Shown here piece by piece: positions 34,279 through 45,000 of a stretch of DNA of 64,000 nt. Where the stretch lies: the NCBI RefSeq assembly GCF_900156345.1, contig NZ_FTPP01000003.1:434001-498000 (forward strand), written 5' to 3'. This DNA is from Pontibacter indicus (lineage in GTDB: Bacteria; Bacteroidota; Bacteroidia; Cytophagales; Hymenobacteraceae). Below the pieces are notes generated by a model. The model was not told the origin of the DNA and searched no databases. It saw only the letters and a list, made by a program, of their open reading frames with translations. Position numbers and translations under genes: made by a program. Each line of letters begins with the position of its first letter. The first letter of the stretch is position 1.

Positions 34279-35265
34279 TTACGTGTTTTCCTGCACGATG
34301 CGTTGCACGATGGCGTCGGTCTCGTCCGGGTAATCGACCTGAATGGGTGCTGCGTGCTCGAGCCATTCGTGTATCCGGGGCAGGTGTTTTTTCTTCAGGC
34401 TTTTGATGGTGGCCACGCCCATGTGCTGGAGGGCTGCCGCGTTGCATACCTGCTCAAACTGGTTTTTCATGGGCACCACCAGCAGTTTCTTCTGCAGGTA
34501 CAGCACTTCTGAAGGCGTCCCGAAGCCGGCGGCACACAACACCCCGGCCGAGGCGGCCATGCTCTGCAGGAAGAGGTCGTTCTGGATGGGCTGGACCGAC
34601 ACGTTATCAAGCTGAAAGGCCTGCTTGTTGTGCTTGGAGAAGACATGCCACTCTACGTGCCGGAACCGCGTCAGCCGGTTCACGATCTTATGGTCGTCGT
34701 GGGCGGGCAGGTATACGGTATAATGCCCCTGGTTGCTTACCTGCAGCTGGCGTACCTGTTTCCGTACGATGGGGGTGAAAATGGTGTCATCGAAGCGGGC
34801 AAAGTGAAAACCGTATGGGGCAGTGGTCGGGGCGTAGTTCTTCAGGATGAATTTGCCCATGGGATCGGCCTCCTTGGGTTTGGGCACATTTTGGTTCAGG
34901 ACCGCCACTTGGTTGCTCAGCCCGACGCAGTGCTTTTTGGCCAGCAGGCAGGCCCAGGCAGAAATCGGCTCGAAGTCCGAGATCACCAGGTCATAGTCCC
35001 GCACCGGCAGCCGGTGTATTTCTTTGTAAAAGCTGCGGGAACTGGCCTGCGCGATGGTCCGGTAAAAGTCCACGCCGCCGTTCTTGCCGAAAATGAAGCT
35101 CAGCCCGTTCAGCCGGTATTTCACGGGGTAAGGCAGGCTGAGATCCACCTGACAGCCGCTTACCAGCAGGTCCAGCTCGCCGTGTCGCTGCAGGGCCGGA
35201 ATCACCTCCAGCGCCCGCGTCAGGTGGCCGTTGCCGGTGCCCTGAATGGCATACAGGATTTTCAA
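34279..35265 (-). CDS. Glycosyltransferase family protein
   Basis: A 328-residue GT-B-like protein. It starts at a TTG (35265), which overlaps the stop of the upstream metallophosphoesterase (TTGA). The conserved opening MKILYAIQGTGNGHLTRALE with its GxGH motif supports this start. The C-terminal half has the nucleotide-sugar site AAGFGTPSEVLYLQKKLLVV and PMKNQFEQVCNA. The acceptor is unknown. The coupling to an LpxH-like hydrolase suggests a role in envelope lipid or glycan assembly. Confidence 0.82.
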   Translation of the reverse strand: MKILYAIQGTGNGHLTRALEVIPALQRHGELDLLVSGCQVDLSLPYPVKYRLNGLSFIFGKNGGVDFYRTIAQASSRSFYKEIHRLPVRDYDLVISDFEPISAWACLLAKKHCVGLSNQVAVLNQNVPKPKEADPMGKFILKNYAPTTAPYGFHFARFDDTIFTPIVRKQVRQLQVSNQGHYTVYLPAHDDHKIVNRLTRFRHVEWHVFSKHNKQAFQLDNVSVQPIQNDLFLQSMAASAGVLCAAGFGTPSEVLYLQKKLLVVPMKNQFEQVCNAAALQHMGVATIKSLKKKHLPRIHEWLEHAAPIQVDYPDETDAIVQRIVQENT

Positions 35266-36104
35266 GCAGACTTCAGGTTAAATTCGACCATCATGCTCTG
35301 GAAAAGCTGTACGCTGGTGGGCATCCGCTCCTCCTCTTCTTCCATCACCACCGCGTCCAGGTCTTCCCGGAACCTGTACAGGCGCCAGTCACCGTGGCTG
35401 TATTCGAGCGCCGTCAGGTTTTCGATCCAGTCACCGGAGTTGAGGTAGGTGACGCGGCCTTCCATGTTGGAGATAACGCGTTTCTCGGGCTGGTGAATGT
35501 GCCCGCACACCACATAGTCGTAGCTGTTGGCAATGGCAATGTCGGCAGCAGTCGTTTCAAAGTTGTTGATGAACTTGACGGCGCTCTTGACGCGGTTCTT
35601 GATGTTGCGGGACAGGTATACCTTGTCGCGGTTGAGTTTGAGGCAGCAGAAGTTCACCAGGCGGTTGAGCAGGATGAGCATGTCGTAGCCTTTGGCGCCC
35701 AGTCTGGCCAGCCACTTGGAGTGCTGCATGGTCACATCGAACACATCGCCGTGGAAAAACCAGGCTTTCTTTCCGTCGAGCTCCAGCACCAGTTTGTTGG
35801 CGATCTGAAACGAGTTCATTTGGAAACCATTGAACTTGCGCAGCATCTCGTCGTGGTTGCCGGTAATGTAATAGACCTTGGTGCCCTTGGCAATCAGGCC
35901 CATCAGGTACTTAACCACCTTCATGTGGCTGGCGGGCCAGTAGCTCTTGCTGAACTGCCAGATGTCGATGATGTCGCCGTTGAGGATGAGGGTATCGGGG
36001 TGAATGCTTTTGAGGTAGGCCAACAATTCTTTGGCGTGGCACCCGTAAGTGCCCAGGTGCACGTCCGAGATGACGGCTACCTCAACTTTTCTTTTTCTTG
36101 CCAT
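35262..36104 (-). CDS. LpxH-like metallophosphoesterase
   Basis: A 280-residue calcineurin-like phosphoesterase with all core motifs: ISDVHLGT (about 13-20), LNGDIIDIW (about 40-48), YITGNHDEML (about 79-88) and CGHIHQPEK (about 197-205). It is most like the UDP-2,3-diacylglucosamine diphosphatase family found in Bacteroidota, which often acts in lipid A or related envelope pathways. It is translationally coupled to the glycosyltransferase downstream. A specific substrate cannot be read from sequence. Confidence 0.85.
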   Translation of the reverse strand: MARKRKVEVAVISDVHLGTYGCHAKELLAYLKSIHPDTLILNGDIIDIWQFSKSYWPASHMKVVKYLMGLIAKGTKVYYITGNHDEMLRKFNGFQMNSFQIANKLVLELDGKKAWFFHGDVFDVTMQHSKWLARLGAKGYDMLILLNRLVNFCCLKLNRDKVYLSRNIKNRVKSAVKFINNFETTAADIAIANSYDYVVCGHIHQPEKRVISNMEGRVTYLNSGDWIENLTALEYSHGDWRLYRFREDLDAVVMEEEEERMPTSVQLFQSMMVEFNLKSA

Positions 36105-36893
36105 AGTCAGGGGCGGGTGAGATACTGTGAATTCCGGAGAACTTAAACGGGGAGTAAAAGGAATGCAGCCGGTAGAGGAAAATGTCCGGTAGCTTTTGCA
36201 GCACGGCTTTCATCAGGTAAGGTGTTGAATGTGCCATTATCTATCTTGTTAGCGGTAAGAAATTTCCCTTTGGCTGAAGGATTTTCTCCTCGCTTCAAAA
36301 CTACAGATGTGATATTAAGCACAGGTTATGAGGGGATTATGGTTTTGTTATGGTTTAGCAGTGCTCCCTGCAACAGGTGCTGTGAATTAGACAGAAAGTC
36401 CTGAAAGCAGGCGCGTATTGTGTCTGATTGTTCCGCTTAGCATTGAAAGAACTGTGGACGACACACCACGTTTTGGCCTGGTGCGCGGAAAATATGCGGC
36501 ACAAAAGCAGACCGTACAAAAATGCCGGTTGATGGCACCATGGCTTCCTGAACGGAAAGACCGGCGCAGGCAAAAAGCGGGGTGCATGCAGCCATTGGTT
36601 ACCGCCAGTTTAAGCCAGGGTTATATAACTGTTAAGACTGCCGGAGACGCTGTTATTGCTCCCAAAACCGCTGTACCTTTGGGACAAGGTGAAAGATTTT
36701 TTTGTTAGTAAGGTTAGTTAAAAGGGCGCTTCCCGATTGGGAAAGCGCCCTTTGCTTCTTACTCAAGATCCAAAGCATGCCCGCACCAAAGCAAGCCTTC
36801 TCAAAAAACGACAGCCGGTAAACCGGCTGCCGTAAAAAGTAACGCATAAAAAAACTATTGAAATCTGGTTTTAGATGAAAAGGATCCTGCCGC
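36105..36893. other. Intergenic with two hairpins, no gene
   Basis: No protein-coding gene is convincing; minus ORFs of 60-72 codons near 36355-36847 have poor composition. A hairpin at 36721-36753 (AAAGGGCGCTTCCC with GGGAAAGCGCCCTTT) has an unpaired A and a short U-rich tail. A terminator follows at 36803-36832. Confidence 0.5.
36803..36832 (-). terminator. Terminator after small unknown gene
   Basis: On the minus strand CGGCAGCCGGT pairs with ACCGGCTGTCG and is followed by six U. It lies about 60 bp past the stop of the gene at 36894-37160. Confidence 0.85.
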
Positions 36894-37160
36894 CTACATG
36901 GCGTAATACAGCAACTCTGGCAGACGGGTTGTGAATGCAGGGAAACGGGCTACCTCCCGCTCAGCCTTTCTGCCTGTCGAATGCAGTTGAACCTCCTGGG
37001 CTGTATACCATTTCATCCGGCCCTGTGAATCCTCTACCAGCACATTCTGAGCCTTAAAATTTCCTTCCTTATACATTCTGAATTTTCCTACACCTACAGG
37101 GGTTTCCAGCTCGGTGCCAGCCAGTAAGCGTTCAAAGTTGATTTTCGTTTTGATAGCCAT
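36894..37160 (-). CDS. Small conserved-looking unknown protein
   Basis: An 88-residue soluble protein starting MAIKTKINFERLLAGTELE and containing FKAQNVLVEDSQGRMKWYTA. No family is recognised. It has a good composition, its own terminator and an AT-rich leader, so it is probably a real monocistronic gene. The GKFRMYKEGNF segment suggests a small beta-rich fold. Confidence 0.6.
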   Translation of the reverse strand: MAIKTKINFERLLAGTELETPVGVGKFRMYKEGNFKAQNVLVEDSQGRMKWYTAQEVQLHSTGRKAEREVARFPAFTTRLPELLYYAM

Positions 37161-37438
37161 TTGATTTACATACAGGGGTTGAGAATAACAACATTAACCT
37201 CTAACTGCTGCAAGGTAAAAAACGACTATTGCCTGAATATTACCGCATGGTTACGCTTTCATAAAGTCTTGTCAGCAGAGCCTTTGCGGACCGGAAACCA
37301 GTAGGCCCGATTCACCAACCGCGCAGGTCCTCCAGGGGGCATGTGATGGCATGGCTGTACAGGCGCTTTCTATTCAAGATGGCCATCTCCCCATGATAGT
37401 ACCCTGTACGTCCGCCGCTCTGCCGCCCCCCTTTGATC

Positions 37439-38392
37439 TTATTGCGCTGCTTTCAGCTGCTTTTCTTTTACAAACGAATCATACATCGTTTCATAACAAG
37501 TCTTCAGATCACGGGCATCGTCGAAGGCACTCTCAAACAGAAACGGGCCGGTATAGCGGGCATCATGCAGCGCAGCCAGAATGTCGGTCCAATTGTTCTT
37601 CCCCTGCCCTGAACAGGGGAAGAAATGATCCTCTTTCTCCCCCGTTCCGTCTGCGATGTGCACCGATTTGAGGCGTTTGCCCAAGGCACGGATCAGGTTT
37701 TCCGGGTTCTTGATGTGGTTCATGTCCACGGCGGCGTAGATGTTTTTCGGCAGGCGGTTCATGATCTCCATCGTCTCCTCCACGGTGCGGCATAAGGGTC
37801 GTTCACGCTCGGCATCCACCAGCAGCTCGGGGCCCAGCATGTTTTCGATCACCATCGTCGCGTTTATCCCTCGGACCGTTTTGTTGAGCTCAGTAGCCGA
37901 CTTGATCAGCTGGCTCTTGCGGGCCTCCCGTTCGTGCAGCCCCAGGTAATAGCTTGGATGAAAAAGAATGATCTGAGGCTGCAGGATCTGGCAGTACTCC
38001 AGCACTTTCCGGTGCAGGGCCACTACCTGTTGGCGCTCGGCTTCATCCGTCAGCGACAGGTCAATCCGTTTACCAAAGGGCATGTGGATCGACCATACCT
38101 GGATGCCGGCATCCTCCGCTGCTTTTTTCGCCTGCTGCATCAGTGCCCTCATCTCTTCATCGCTAAGTTTGAAATTCCTATTGCCGTCGATCAGGCCGCC
38201 GAAAGAGATCTCCACATAGTCCACCCCTACCGATTTAGCATACTTCATCTGCTCCGCCGATACTTTCGTCAGGCCCAGCGCATAGCCTATTTTCAGCGGT
38301 TTGGGGGCGTTTTTGGGGAAAGCGGCGGCAAGCGGAACCGCCACCAGGTATAGAAGGAAAACCAGCAGAAAACTGTTGATCGTCTTTTTCAC
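37439..38392 (-). CDS. Secreted sugar isomerase/epimerase, TIM barrel
   Basis: A 317-residue AP-endonuclease-2-like TIM-barrel protein with an N-terminal signal peptide (MKKTINSFLLVFLLYLVAV, GTG start). Metal-ligand candidates include the glutamate in VIENMLGPELLVD, the histidine and aspartate in AAVDMNHIKN and the histidine in KSVHIADGTG. The family isomerises or epimerises sugars or cleaves related bonds. It is the last gene in a row with the PHP phosphodiesterase, phosphodiester glycosidase, SusD and SusC. A periplasmic role on the released sugar or sugar phosphate is inferred. Confidence 0.85.
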   Translation of the reverse strand: MKKTINSFLLVFLLYLVAVPLAAAFPKNAPKPLKIGYALGLTKVSAEQMKYAKSVGVDYVEISFGGLIDGNRNFKLSDEEMRALMQQAKKAAEDAGIQVWSIHMPFGKRIDLSLTDEAERQQVVALHRKVLEYCQILQPQIILFHPSYYLGLHEREARKSQLIKSATELNKTVRGINATMVIENMLGPELLVDAERERPLCRTVEETMEIMNRLPKNIYAAVDMNHIKNPENLIRALGKRLKSVHIADGTGEKEDHFFPCSGQGKNNWTDILAALHDARYTGPFLFESAFDDARDLKTCYETMYDSFVKEKQLKAAQ

Positions 38393-38427
38393 ACGTTTAA
38401 AATGTAGAGGGTTGCTATACCTTGACT

Positions 38428-39618
38428 TTACTCCATCACCTTGACCCGAAGCTCCGAAACAAGTGCTTTCTCCGGCGAAATCAACACATTATGTACCTCG
38501 AATCGAAGCGGCACTTCGGGCAGCTCCTGCCACAGCGTCGTCAGGGTCAGCGTGGTGGTTTCGTGTGGCTGGAGCGTGACGCGGCCCAAGGGCAGATTTT
38601 TAAAGTCAAGATCGCTTTGGCACACCACCTCGTAGGGGATATCCGAGTTGTTCTGCATGTGGATCTGGATGACCGGTTCCACATTGCGCTGGGTGCTTTT
38701 CACGGCCTTTACCTCCAGTGAGGCTTTGAAGAAGGCGTCCATTTCCTTTTCCCGGCCCACCAGGTAATCGTCAAAGTATACCGCGGTACGCCGCTCCTGC
38801 AGCGCTTCCCGGATCCCCTCTTCCGAGCGTTCTTTGACAAAGACCAGCGTCATGGGCCGGTGCGAGTGGCGGTAGGTATAGCTGATGTCGCGGTGCTCGT
38901 CGGAGTTGGCCAGCATGGTCAGGTTATACTTCTCGCCCATGCGGTGGGCCTCCAGGTTGTAGATGCCCGAATTCACCACCTCCACCCCATGCAGCAAGCC
39001 TTCTTCCAGCATTTTCCGGTGCAGGTCCGAGAAGAGATCCAGGCCATACCTGTCCTTGTCCCACCAGCGGTAGTTCGGGTGGTTGTAAAAAATGAAGGCT
39101 CCCTGCTTCCTGGCCTCCCAGAACGGGGCCAGCAGCTGCTTTTCGGTCGGGCTGTCCTTCATCACAAACTTCTTTTTCCCGTCTTTCATGTAATCGGCAG
39201 GCAGCTTGTTGGCATCCTTTACAAAGAGGGCGTTGTGGTGGTAAGGTGTCACGCGGGGAGAGATTTCCACCCCCTGTATCACCAGCACATTGGTCTTGGC
39301 AGCCGACTCCGTGGCGATCTGGTGCGACTTGTTGTAATCCTTCCTGATTTCGTCGGGGTAGCCTTCGTAGTCGATGTGCTCGGTGATGGAGATGGCATCC
39401 AAGCCATCGCGGTCTGCCTCATACAACCGGAAAGACGGCCACACGTGCCCGTCCGAAAAGACTGTGTGCATGTGGAAGTCGCCCTTCAGGGTCTGGTAGC
39501 CGGGGATGTCCGGCAGCTTTACTTTCTCATCCTTTTTTGACCCTGACTGGGCGCTAAGTTCGGTGCCCAGTCCCAGCAAGCAGGCCAGCAGCAAGGGCGT
39601 CAGTTTTGTCGGTTTCAT
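38428..39618 (-). CDS. Secreted PHP-domain phosphodiesterase
   Basis: A 396-residue PHP-domain protein (Sb-PDE-like) with a signal peptide (about 1-23, ending GTELSAQ). The PHP metal motifs are FHMHTVFSDGHVWPS (about 47-61), ISITEHIDYEG (about 76-86) and LANSDEHRDISY in the second half. These enzymes hydrolyse phosphodiesters or phosphonates in the periplasm. Its neighbour is a phosphodiester glycosidase, so both would cut phosphodiester-linked glycans from opposite sides of the phosphate. It begins 24 bp after the glycosidase gene. Confidence 0.85.
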   Translation of the reverse strand: MKPTKLTPLLLACLLGLGTELSAQSGSKKDEKVKLPDIPGYQTLKGDFHMHTVFSDGHVWPSFRLYEADRDGLDAISITEHIDYEGYPDEIRKDYNKSHQIATESAAKTNVLVIQGVEISPRVTPYHHNALFVKDANKLPADYMKDGKKKFVMKDSPTEKQLLAPFWEARKQGAFIFYNHPNYRWWDKDRYGLDLFSDLHRKMLEEGLLHGVEVVNSGIYNLEAHRMGEKYNLTMLANSDEHRDISYTYRHSHRPMTLVFVKERSEEGIREALQERRTAVYFDDYLVGREKEMDAFFKASLEVKAVKSTQRNVEPVIQIHMQNNSDIPYEVVCQSDLDFKNLPLGRVTLQPHETTTLTLTTLWQELPEVPLRFEVHNVLISPEKALVSELRVKVME

Positions 39619-39641
39619 ACTTTATTTCTTATAGATACCTG

Positions 39642-40616
39642 CTACTTCCCTGCTGCCGGGACGGCATCTGCGGGTTTTTCTGTGACCATGATGAAATTCC
39701 GGATCCGGCGCTGCCCGTGGTGGTCGAAGCGCTTGTTGTCGGTCGGGTAATTGACCACACCTTCCCCTTTGATCCATAGGGTGGTAGAGCCGCCACCGTC
39801 CAGGTTCAGGGCGTAGGCCGGGTTGAAATATTGCTGAATGAACTGCGTCAGTTCCTTAGCCGACATGCCCGCCGATTTGCCCGCATGGCGGCCATCCACC
39901 GTGATGAGCAGGACCCGGTTCTGATCCACGGTGGCGATGGCGGTGCGCGGGTGCCGTACGCCCTGGTGCCGGTCGGGGTGCTCGTAGTCAAGCTGGTCCA
40001 GGGGCTTGTCCTGCGGTTTGGCAAAGGTCTCACCTACCGGTTTGTACGCATAGATGAGCATGGGCGAACCCGAGATGATGTTGGCGTGCGGCATTTGGGT
40101 ATAGGTGGCGTTGTCGCCGTAGGCAATGCCCATTTGCTTTTTCGCGCCATCGTAAAAGAATGCGCCTTCGTGTTTCCAGAAAAGCTTATGACCGGCCGGT
40201 ACGGTCACCGACGTTTTGATCTCGTTATCCGCCTTGAAAAAAGACGAAGACTGCCCGTTCTCCACCAGCTCGTAGTAAGTGCCGTTGATAGCGACCAAAG
40301 CCTCTGTGTTCCTTTCCGCCACGGCCGACAGGGAATCCTCCGGAAACACGTTGCCCATCACCAGTTCATACTCGCCGGAAGCCAGGTTAACCTCCAGCAC
40401 ATGCACGATCTGTGCCGAGGCAAAGGGCTCGTGATAGCGGGCGTAGTTATACCTGACAAAGCCGGGTGAAAGGGTATCGATTTTCCAGCCGGCAGTGTCC
40501 TGGAGTACCGGTTGCACTTTAGGGGCAGCGCCCAGGCTGGTTTCGGGTTTGGTGGTCTGGCAGCCAGCCAGTATCCCTGCCGCAAGCGCCAGGAAGCTGA
40601 GTTTTTTAAGTGTCAT
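39642..40616 (-). CDS. Phosphodiester glycosidase (NAGPA domain)
   Basis: A 324-residue lipoprotein-like protein: the N-terminus has a lipobox (LAAGILAGC, cysteine at about 19). The NAGPA (DUF2233) domain includes EALVAINGTYYELV and the C-terminal YALNLDGGGSTTLWIKGEG, then NFIMV. The family, named for the uncovering enzyme that removes GlcNAc from phosphodiesters, hydrolyses sugar-1-phosphodiester links. In this locus it sits directly after SusC/SusD, indicating that imported glycans carry such links. Confidence 0.88.
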   Translation of the reverse strand: MTLKKLSFLALAAGILAGCQTTKPETSLGAAPKVQPVLQDTAGWKIDTLSPGFVRYNYARYHEPFASAQIVHVLEVNLASGEYELVMGNVFPEDSLSAVAERNTEALVAINGTYYELVENGQSSSFFKADNEIKTSVTVPAGHKLFWKHEGAFFYDGAKKQMGIAYGDNATYTQMPHANIISGSPMLIYAYKPVGETFAKPQDKPLDQLDYEHPDRHQGVRHPRTAIATVDQNRVLLITVDGRHAGKSAGMSAKELTQFIQQYFNPAYALNLDGGGSTTLWIKGEGVVNYPTDNKRFDHHGQRRIRNFIMVTEKPADAVPAAGK

Positions 40617-40643
40617 ATTAGGGAATTGAATGTGGTAAGGGAA

Positions 40644-40679
40644 GAAAAAAGAAAGGAGCGCCCGTATGGCTGACTCCTT
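40644..40679 (-). terminator. Possible terminator after SusD 1
   Basis: AAGGAG and CTCCTT with an inner GCC/GGC pair form an imperfect hairpin, followed by six U on the minus strand. It may lower expression of the enzyme genes relative to SusC/SusD. Confidence 0.6.
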
Positions 40680-40712
40680 CTTTCATCAATCAATCTACTG
40701 TAATCATGATGG

Positions 40713-42041
40713 TTAGTAGCCCTGGTTTTGCGTCAGCACGCCGTTCGACAGGTTGATCTGGTCACCGGGCAGGGGCAGCACGTACTGGTTGGCATTCTGG
40801 ATATTAGGCAGGTCCAGCGCCTTGCCCGTGCGCACCAGGTCGAAGAACAGGAAACCTTCGCTGTAGAGTTCTCTTCTGCGCTCTTCCAGCACCGCGTTCA
40901 GGTAGGATTCCGGCGAGGCGAAATCGGCTACAGCATACTCCGCCACACCCCGGATCTTGCGAAGCGCATTCAGGTACACCAGGCCCTGCTCCATGGGCAG
41001 CCCTTCGGCGCTGATCAGGTACATTTCCGACAGGCGGCTCACGATCACCGGCTGCACGTCCCAGTACTTGATCACGATCACGTTATAGGTTTTGTCGGCA
41101 TTGTAAATGGTGTCGATGTTCACCGCGCCGCGCACGTCGTCCGGCGTATAGAGCGACTCCAGCACCTGCGTAGAGGGCTGCACGAAGTAGGAACCGGCCC
41201 AGGCCGTGCCGTACGGCCAGAACAAGCTGGAGAAGCGCAGGTTGGTTTCCGTTTTGAGATTGGCGAAAGCGAAGAGCACCTCGCGGGAAGCCGCCGTGTT
41301 GCGGAAGATGCTGCCGTAATCGGCCACCAGGCCCAGGCCGCTGCCCTGGATCACGCTTTGCGCCAGCAGGGCTGCCTCCGCCTTGTTGCCGCGGGCCAGC
41401 AATACGCGTGCTTTCAGTGCCGTGGCTGCTTCCCTGGACACGCGCTTGTTGGTGGCTTCTTTCAGCGGCTTGGCCCCGGCGATGGCAAAATCCAGGTCCT
41501 GGATGATCTGCTCCCATACCTGGTCGGCGGAGTTGCGCGGCAGGTTTTCGGTGGTGTTTTCCACGATCAGCGGCACGCCGCCAAAAGCCGTTACCAGCTG
41601 GTAGTACAGGTAGGCCCTGAGGTAGCTGGCTTCCGCTTTCACCACGTTCACACTTCCCTGCGCCCCCAGCTTGTCGCAGGCCTGGATCACATTGTTGGCG
41701 CTGTAAATGGTCCGGTAGGTATTTTTCCAGAGCGAGGAGGAGTAGCTCAGTCCATCGTCCACCCCATTGCCGGTGATCAGGCGGCCGTAGGCACTGTTGT
41801 TGCCCGAAAGCGGCGTCCAGGTATAGTTGCCGCCTCGGATGTCGTTGATCAGGTAATTGTCCCGCTCGGGGGTGGCGGCGCGGTACAGGCCGTTGAGAAA
41901 GAAGCCGACATTGCTTTCGTTGATCTGGTCAGGCGATACGGCACTCTCCGGTGTCACATCCAGTTCTTTGCTGCAGGAGGCGAAAAGGACACTTGCGCCC
42001 AGGGCCAGGCTGCATGCTGCTAATCTATAGGTTCGAAACAT
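40713..42041 (-). CDS. SusD/RagB-family lipoprotein 1
   Basis: A 442-residue glycan-binding lipoprotein. The lipobox is in LGASVLFASCSKELD (cysteine about 23). N-terminal TPR-like helices and the family segments NNVIQACDKLGAQGS, AEASYLRAYLYYQLVTAFGG and the C-terminal RRRELYSEGFLFFDLVRTGK are all present. It forms a lid over the SusC transporter encoded 18 bp upstream. Ligand specificity cannot be inferred from sequence; the enzymes downstream suggest phosphodiester-linked sugars. Confidence 0.95.
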   Translation of the reverse strand: MFRTYRLAACSLALGASVLFASCSKELDVTPESAVSPDQINESNVGFFLNGLYRAATPERDNYLINDIRGGNYTWTPLSGNNSAYGRLITGNGVDDGLSYSSSLWKNTYRTIYSANNVIQACDKLGAQGSVNVVKAEASYLRAYLYYQLVTAFGGVPLIVENTTENLPRNSADQVWEQIIQDLDFAIAGAKPLKEATNKRVSREAATALKARVLLARGNKAEAALLAQSVIQGSGLGLVADYGSIFRNTAASREVLFAFANLKTETNLRFSSLFWPYGTAWAGSYFVQPSTQVLESLYTPDDVRGAVNIDTIYNADKTYNVIVIKYWDVQPVIVSRLSEMYLISAEGLPMEQGLVYLNALRKIRGVAEYAVADFASPESYLNAVLEERRRELYSEGFLFFDLVRTGKALDLPNIQNANQYVLPLPGDQINLSNGVLTQNQGY

Positions 42042-42059
42042 GTTTTACGCTGTTTAAAA

Positions 42060-45000
42060 TTAGAAACTTACATTGATACCCGCCATGAAGGCGCGTGGCT
42101 GTGGCGTCACCAGGTTGTCGATGCCGAAGGAACGGGCATCGAGTGAGCTGGAAGCCTCCGGGTCGTAGCCGCTGTAACCGGTGAAGGTGTAGAGGTTGGT
42201 CCCGGACAGGTACACCCGCGCCTGCTGGATGGCCAGCTTTTGCAGCATAGCGACCGGTAGCTTGTAGCCGATGGTCAGGTTCTTGATGCGCAGGTAAGAG
42301 GCGTCTTCCACAAAGTAGCTGCTGTTCTTCAGGTTGAAGGCGCTTTTGGTGGCACGCGGCACGTCGTTGCTGGTGCCCGGTCCGGTCCAGCGGTTCTCGT
42401 AGGTATCGCGCACCTGGTTGTAGTCGCGGCCCCCCATGTGGTCCAGGCCGGAACGCCAGGCAGCGGCAATCTCATTGCCGAGGGAGAAGGTGGCAAAAAG
42501 CGAGATGTCAAAGTTGCCGATCTCCACGTTGTTGGTCAGGCCGCCGTACAGGTCAGGCTGCGCGCTGCCGATCACCGACAGGTCAGCCGAGTTGATCAGG
42601 TTGTTGCCGTCCAGGTCCTCAAAGATCATGTCGCCCGGGCGTACTCCCTGCTTTTGCAAGGCTTCGGGGATTTCTTCGATGTGCTGGTAAATGCCCAGTT
42701 GCTTGTAGCCGTAGAACACACCCAGCGGCTGGCCCGGGATGATGGCGTTCCACCCCCCTACCTGGATCGGTTCGTTGCCGATCAGGCTGGTCACCTGGTT
42801 GCGGATGGAGGCCATGTTCAGGCTGGTGCTCCAGCGGATGCGGTCCTTTTCGATATTGACGCTGGTCAGGGAGAATTCATGCCCCTTGTTTTCCATGGAG
42901 CCGATGTTGGTGGTACGGTGCGTAAAGCCACTGGTCGCCAGTGTGGGCACGTTGTAGAGCAGGTCGTCCGTATTTTTAATGAAGTAGTCATAGGTGAACG
43001 CCAGTCGGCCGTTCAGGAACGAAAGGTCCAACCCATAGTTCGTCTGCCGGGTGGTCTCCCACTTCAGGTCCAGGTTGCCCAGCGAAGTAACCGACAGGCC
43101 GGTTTCGGCACCGTAGTTATACCCGCCGGAGGCCAGCGGCATGTAGCTGAAAATCCCGATCCCGTCCTGGTTGCCGGTCTTGCCCCAGCTGGCGCGCACC
43201 TTACCGAACTCCAGCCATTCGGCCGTCGGGAAGAAGTTCTCGCTCGTAAACACCCAGCCTGCCGACACAGAGGGGAAATAGGCGTAGCGGTTGTCTTTGT
43301 GGAACTTCGAAGAACCATCGTAGCGCAGCGAGGACGACAGGAAGTAACGTCCCTTGTAATCCAGCTGTACCCGCCCGAGGTAGGACTCCATGGCGTATTT
43401 GTTGGCGTCGCCGTCTGCCGTGGTGACCGTGGCCGAGGTGATGTGCCTGAAATCATCCGACGGAAACTCCGTACCCTGGGCATGGTTGAAGTCGTAGGCG
43501 TCCTGGTAATAGGTATAGCCCACCATGGCTTCCGTGTTCAGGTCTCCTCCCCAGTTCTGGAAGAAGGTCAGCGTGTTGTCGATGTTCTGCGACACGCGGT
43601 TGTTGCGTATATCGATCGTCAGGCCTCTGCCCGATGCATAAGGGTGCAGCCGGGTCTGGTGGCGGAAACCGCGGCCAAAGCGCAGCTCGGCATTGTAAGC
43701 AGAGCGCCAGGTAAAATACTTCAGGAAGTTGACGTTGCCGTACAGGTTGATGAGCGCCTGGTAGTTCTTGTCTTCGATCAGGTCGTTCTCCAGTACCTGT
43801 ACGCCGTTGTGGCGCAGGATGTCCTTCCCGCCGATGTTGAAGGTGCCGTCGTCTTTGTAAATCCGGTCGTAGGGGCGCTGCTCGAGCGAGCGCTGGAATA
43901 GCGCCGTGCCCTGGTCACCGTTGGGCGCCGAGGAACTGTTGGTATAGTTACCGCCGAAACGAAGACCAAAGTTTAGAATTTTGTTTGGCGTAAAGTCGAG
44001 GTTCGTACGCACCGAATAGCGCTCCAGGGCGCTGTTCTTCAACAGGCCTTCCAGGTTCTGGTAACCTACCGAGGTATAATACTTCACGGAGTTGGCGGCG
44101 CCGCTGAATGAGAAATCTGTCTGGTGCGTGGCAGCGCCCTCATGGATGATCAGATCCTGCCAGTTCACGTCGTACGGATCAGCGGGCACGTTGCCCAGCA
44201 CTTTGTTGATGTCGAGGTAACCGCTTTTGCCCGGGCTCAGGTTCAGGTCGCGGTTGTAGTTTTCCACCGATTCCTTCTGCAGGCTCATGTATTCCTGCGG
44301 GTTGAGCAGGTTCAGCTTTTTAGGCATGGTCTGTATACCGGATACCTGCGAAACGGTGATTTTCGGCTCGCCTTTGCGGCCCTGCTTGGTCGTGATCAGG
44401 ATCACGCCATTCGCCGCGCGGCTACCGTAAATGGCGGCCGAAGCAGCGTCTTTCAGCACCTCAATCGACTCGATGTCGGAAGGGTTGATGAGTGAGAGCG
44501 GGTCCTGGATGAACTCGCCGGTATAGTTGTAGCTGGCGCGTGCTTTGGAAAGCGGGATGCCGTCTACCACGTACAGGGGCTCGTTGTCGCCGTTGATCGA
44601 GCTCACGCCCCGGATGTTCACGCGGGAAGCTCCTCCTGGCGTCCCATTGCTCACCGTCAGGTTCACGCCCGCTACCTGCCCCTGCAGCAACTGGTTGGCG
44701 CTCGGTACGTTGCGGTCGGCCACATCGGCGGGGTTTACGCTGGAGATGGCCGTCGTGATGTTGCGGCGCGTGTTCTGGCCGTAACCAATCACTACCACCT
44801 CATTGAGCTTCGACTCGGCCGCTTTCAGCTTTACCAGCAGGGATTCTTTCTCTCCCTCCTCCAGCCGATATCCAGTCAGTGTTTGAGGCTCAAAACCGAT
44901 GTAACGGAAGGTGAAGGTATACGGGCCGCCAAGCGGTAATCTGCTGAAGGAAAACATACCTTCCGCATTGGAAGTGGTGCCACTGGTCTGGCCGGTGCTT

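Noticed and set aside
36653-36847. 64-codon minus ORF between the metallophosphoesterase and the small unknown gene
   Set aside because: It spans a hairpin and a terminator, which would be unusual in a coding sequence; composition is poor.
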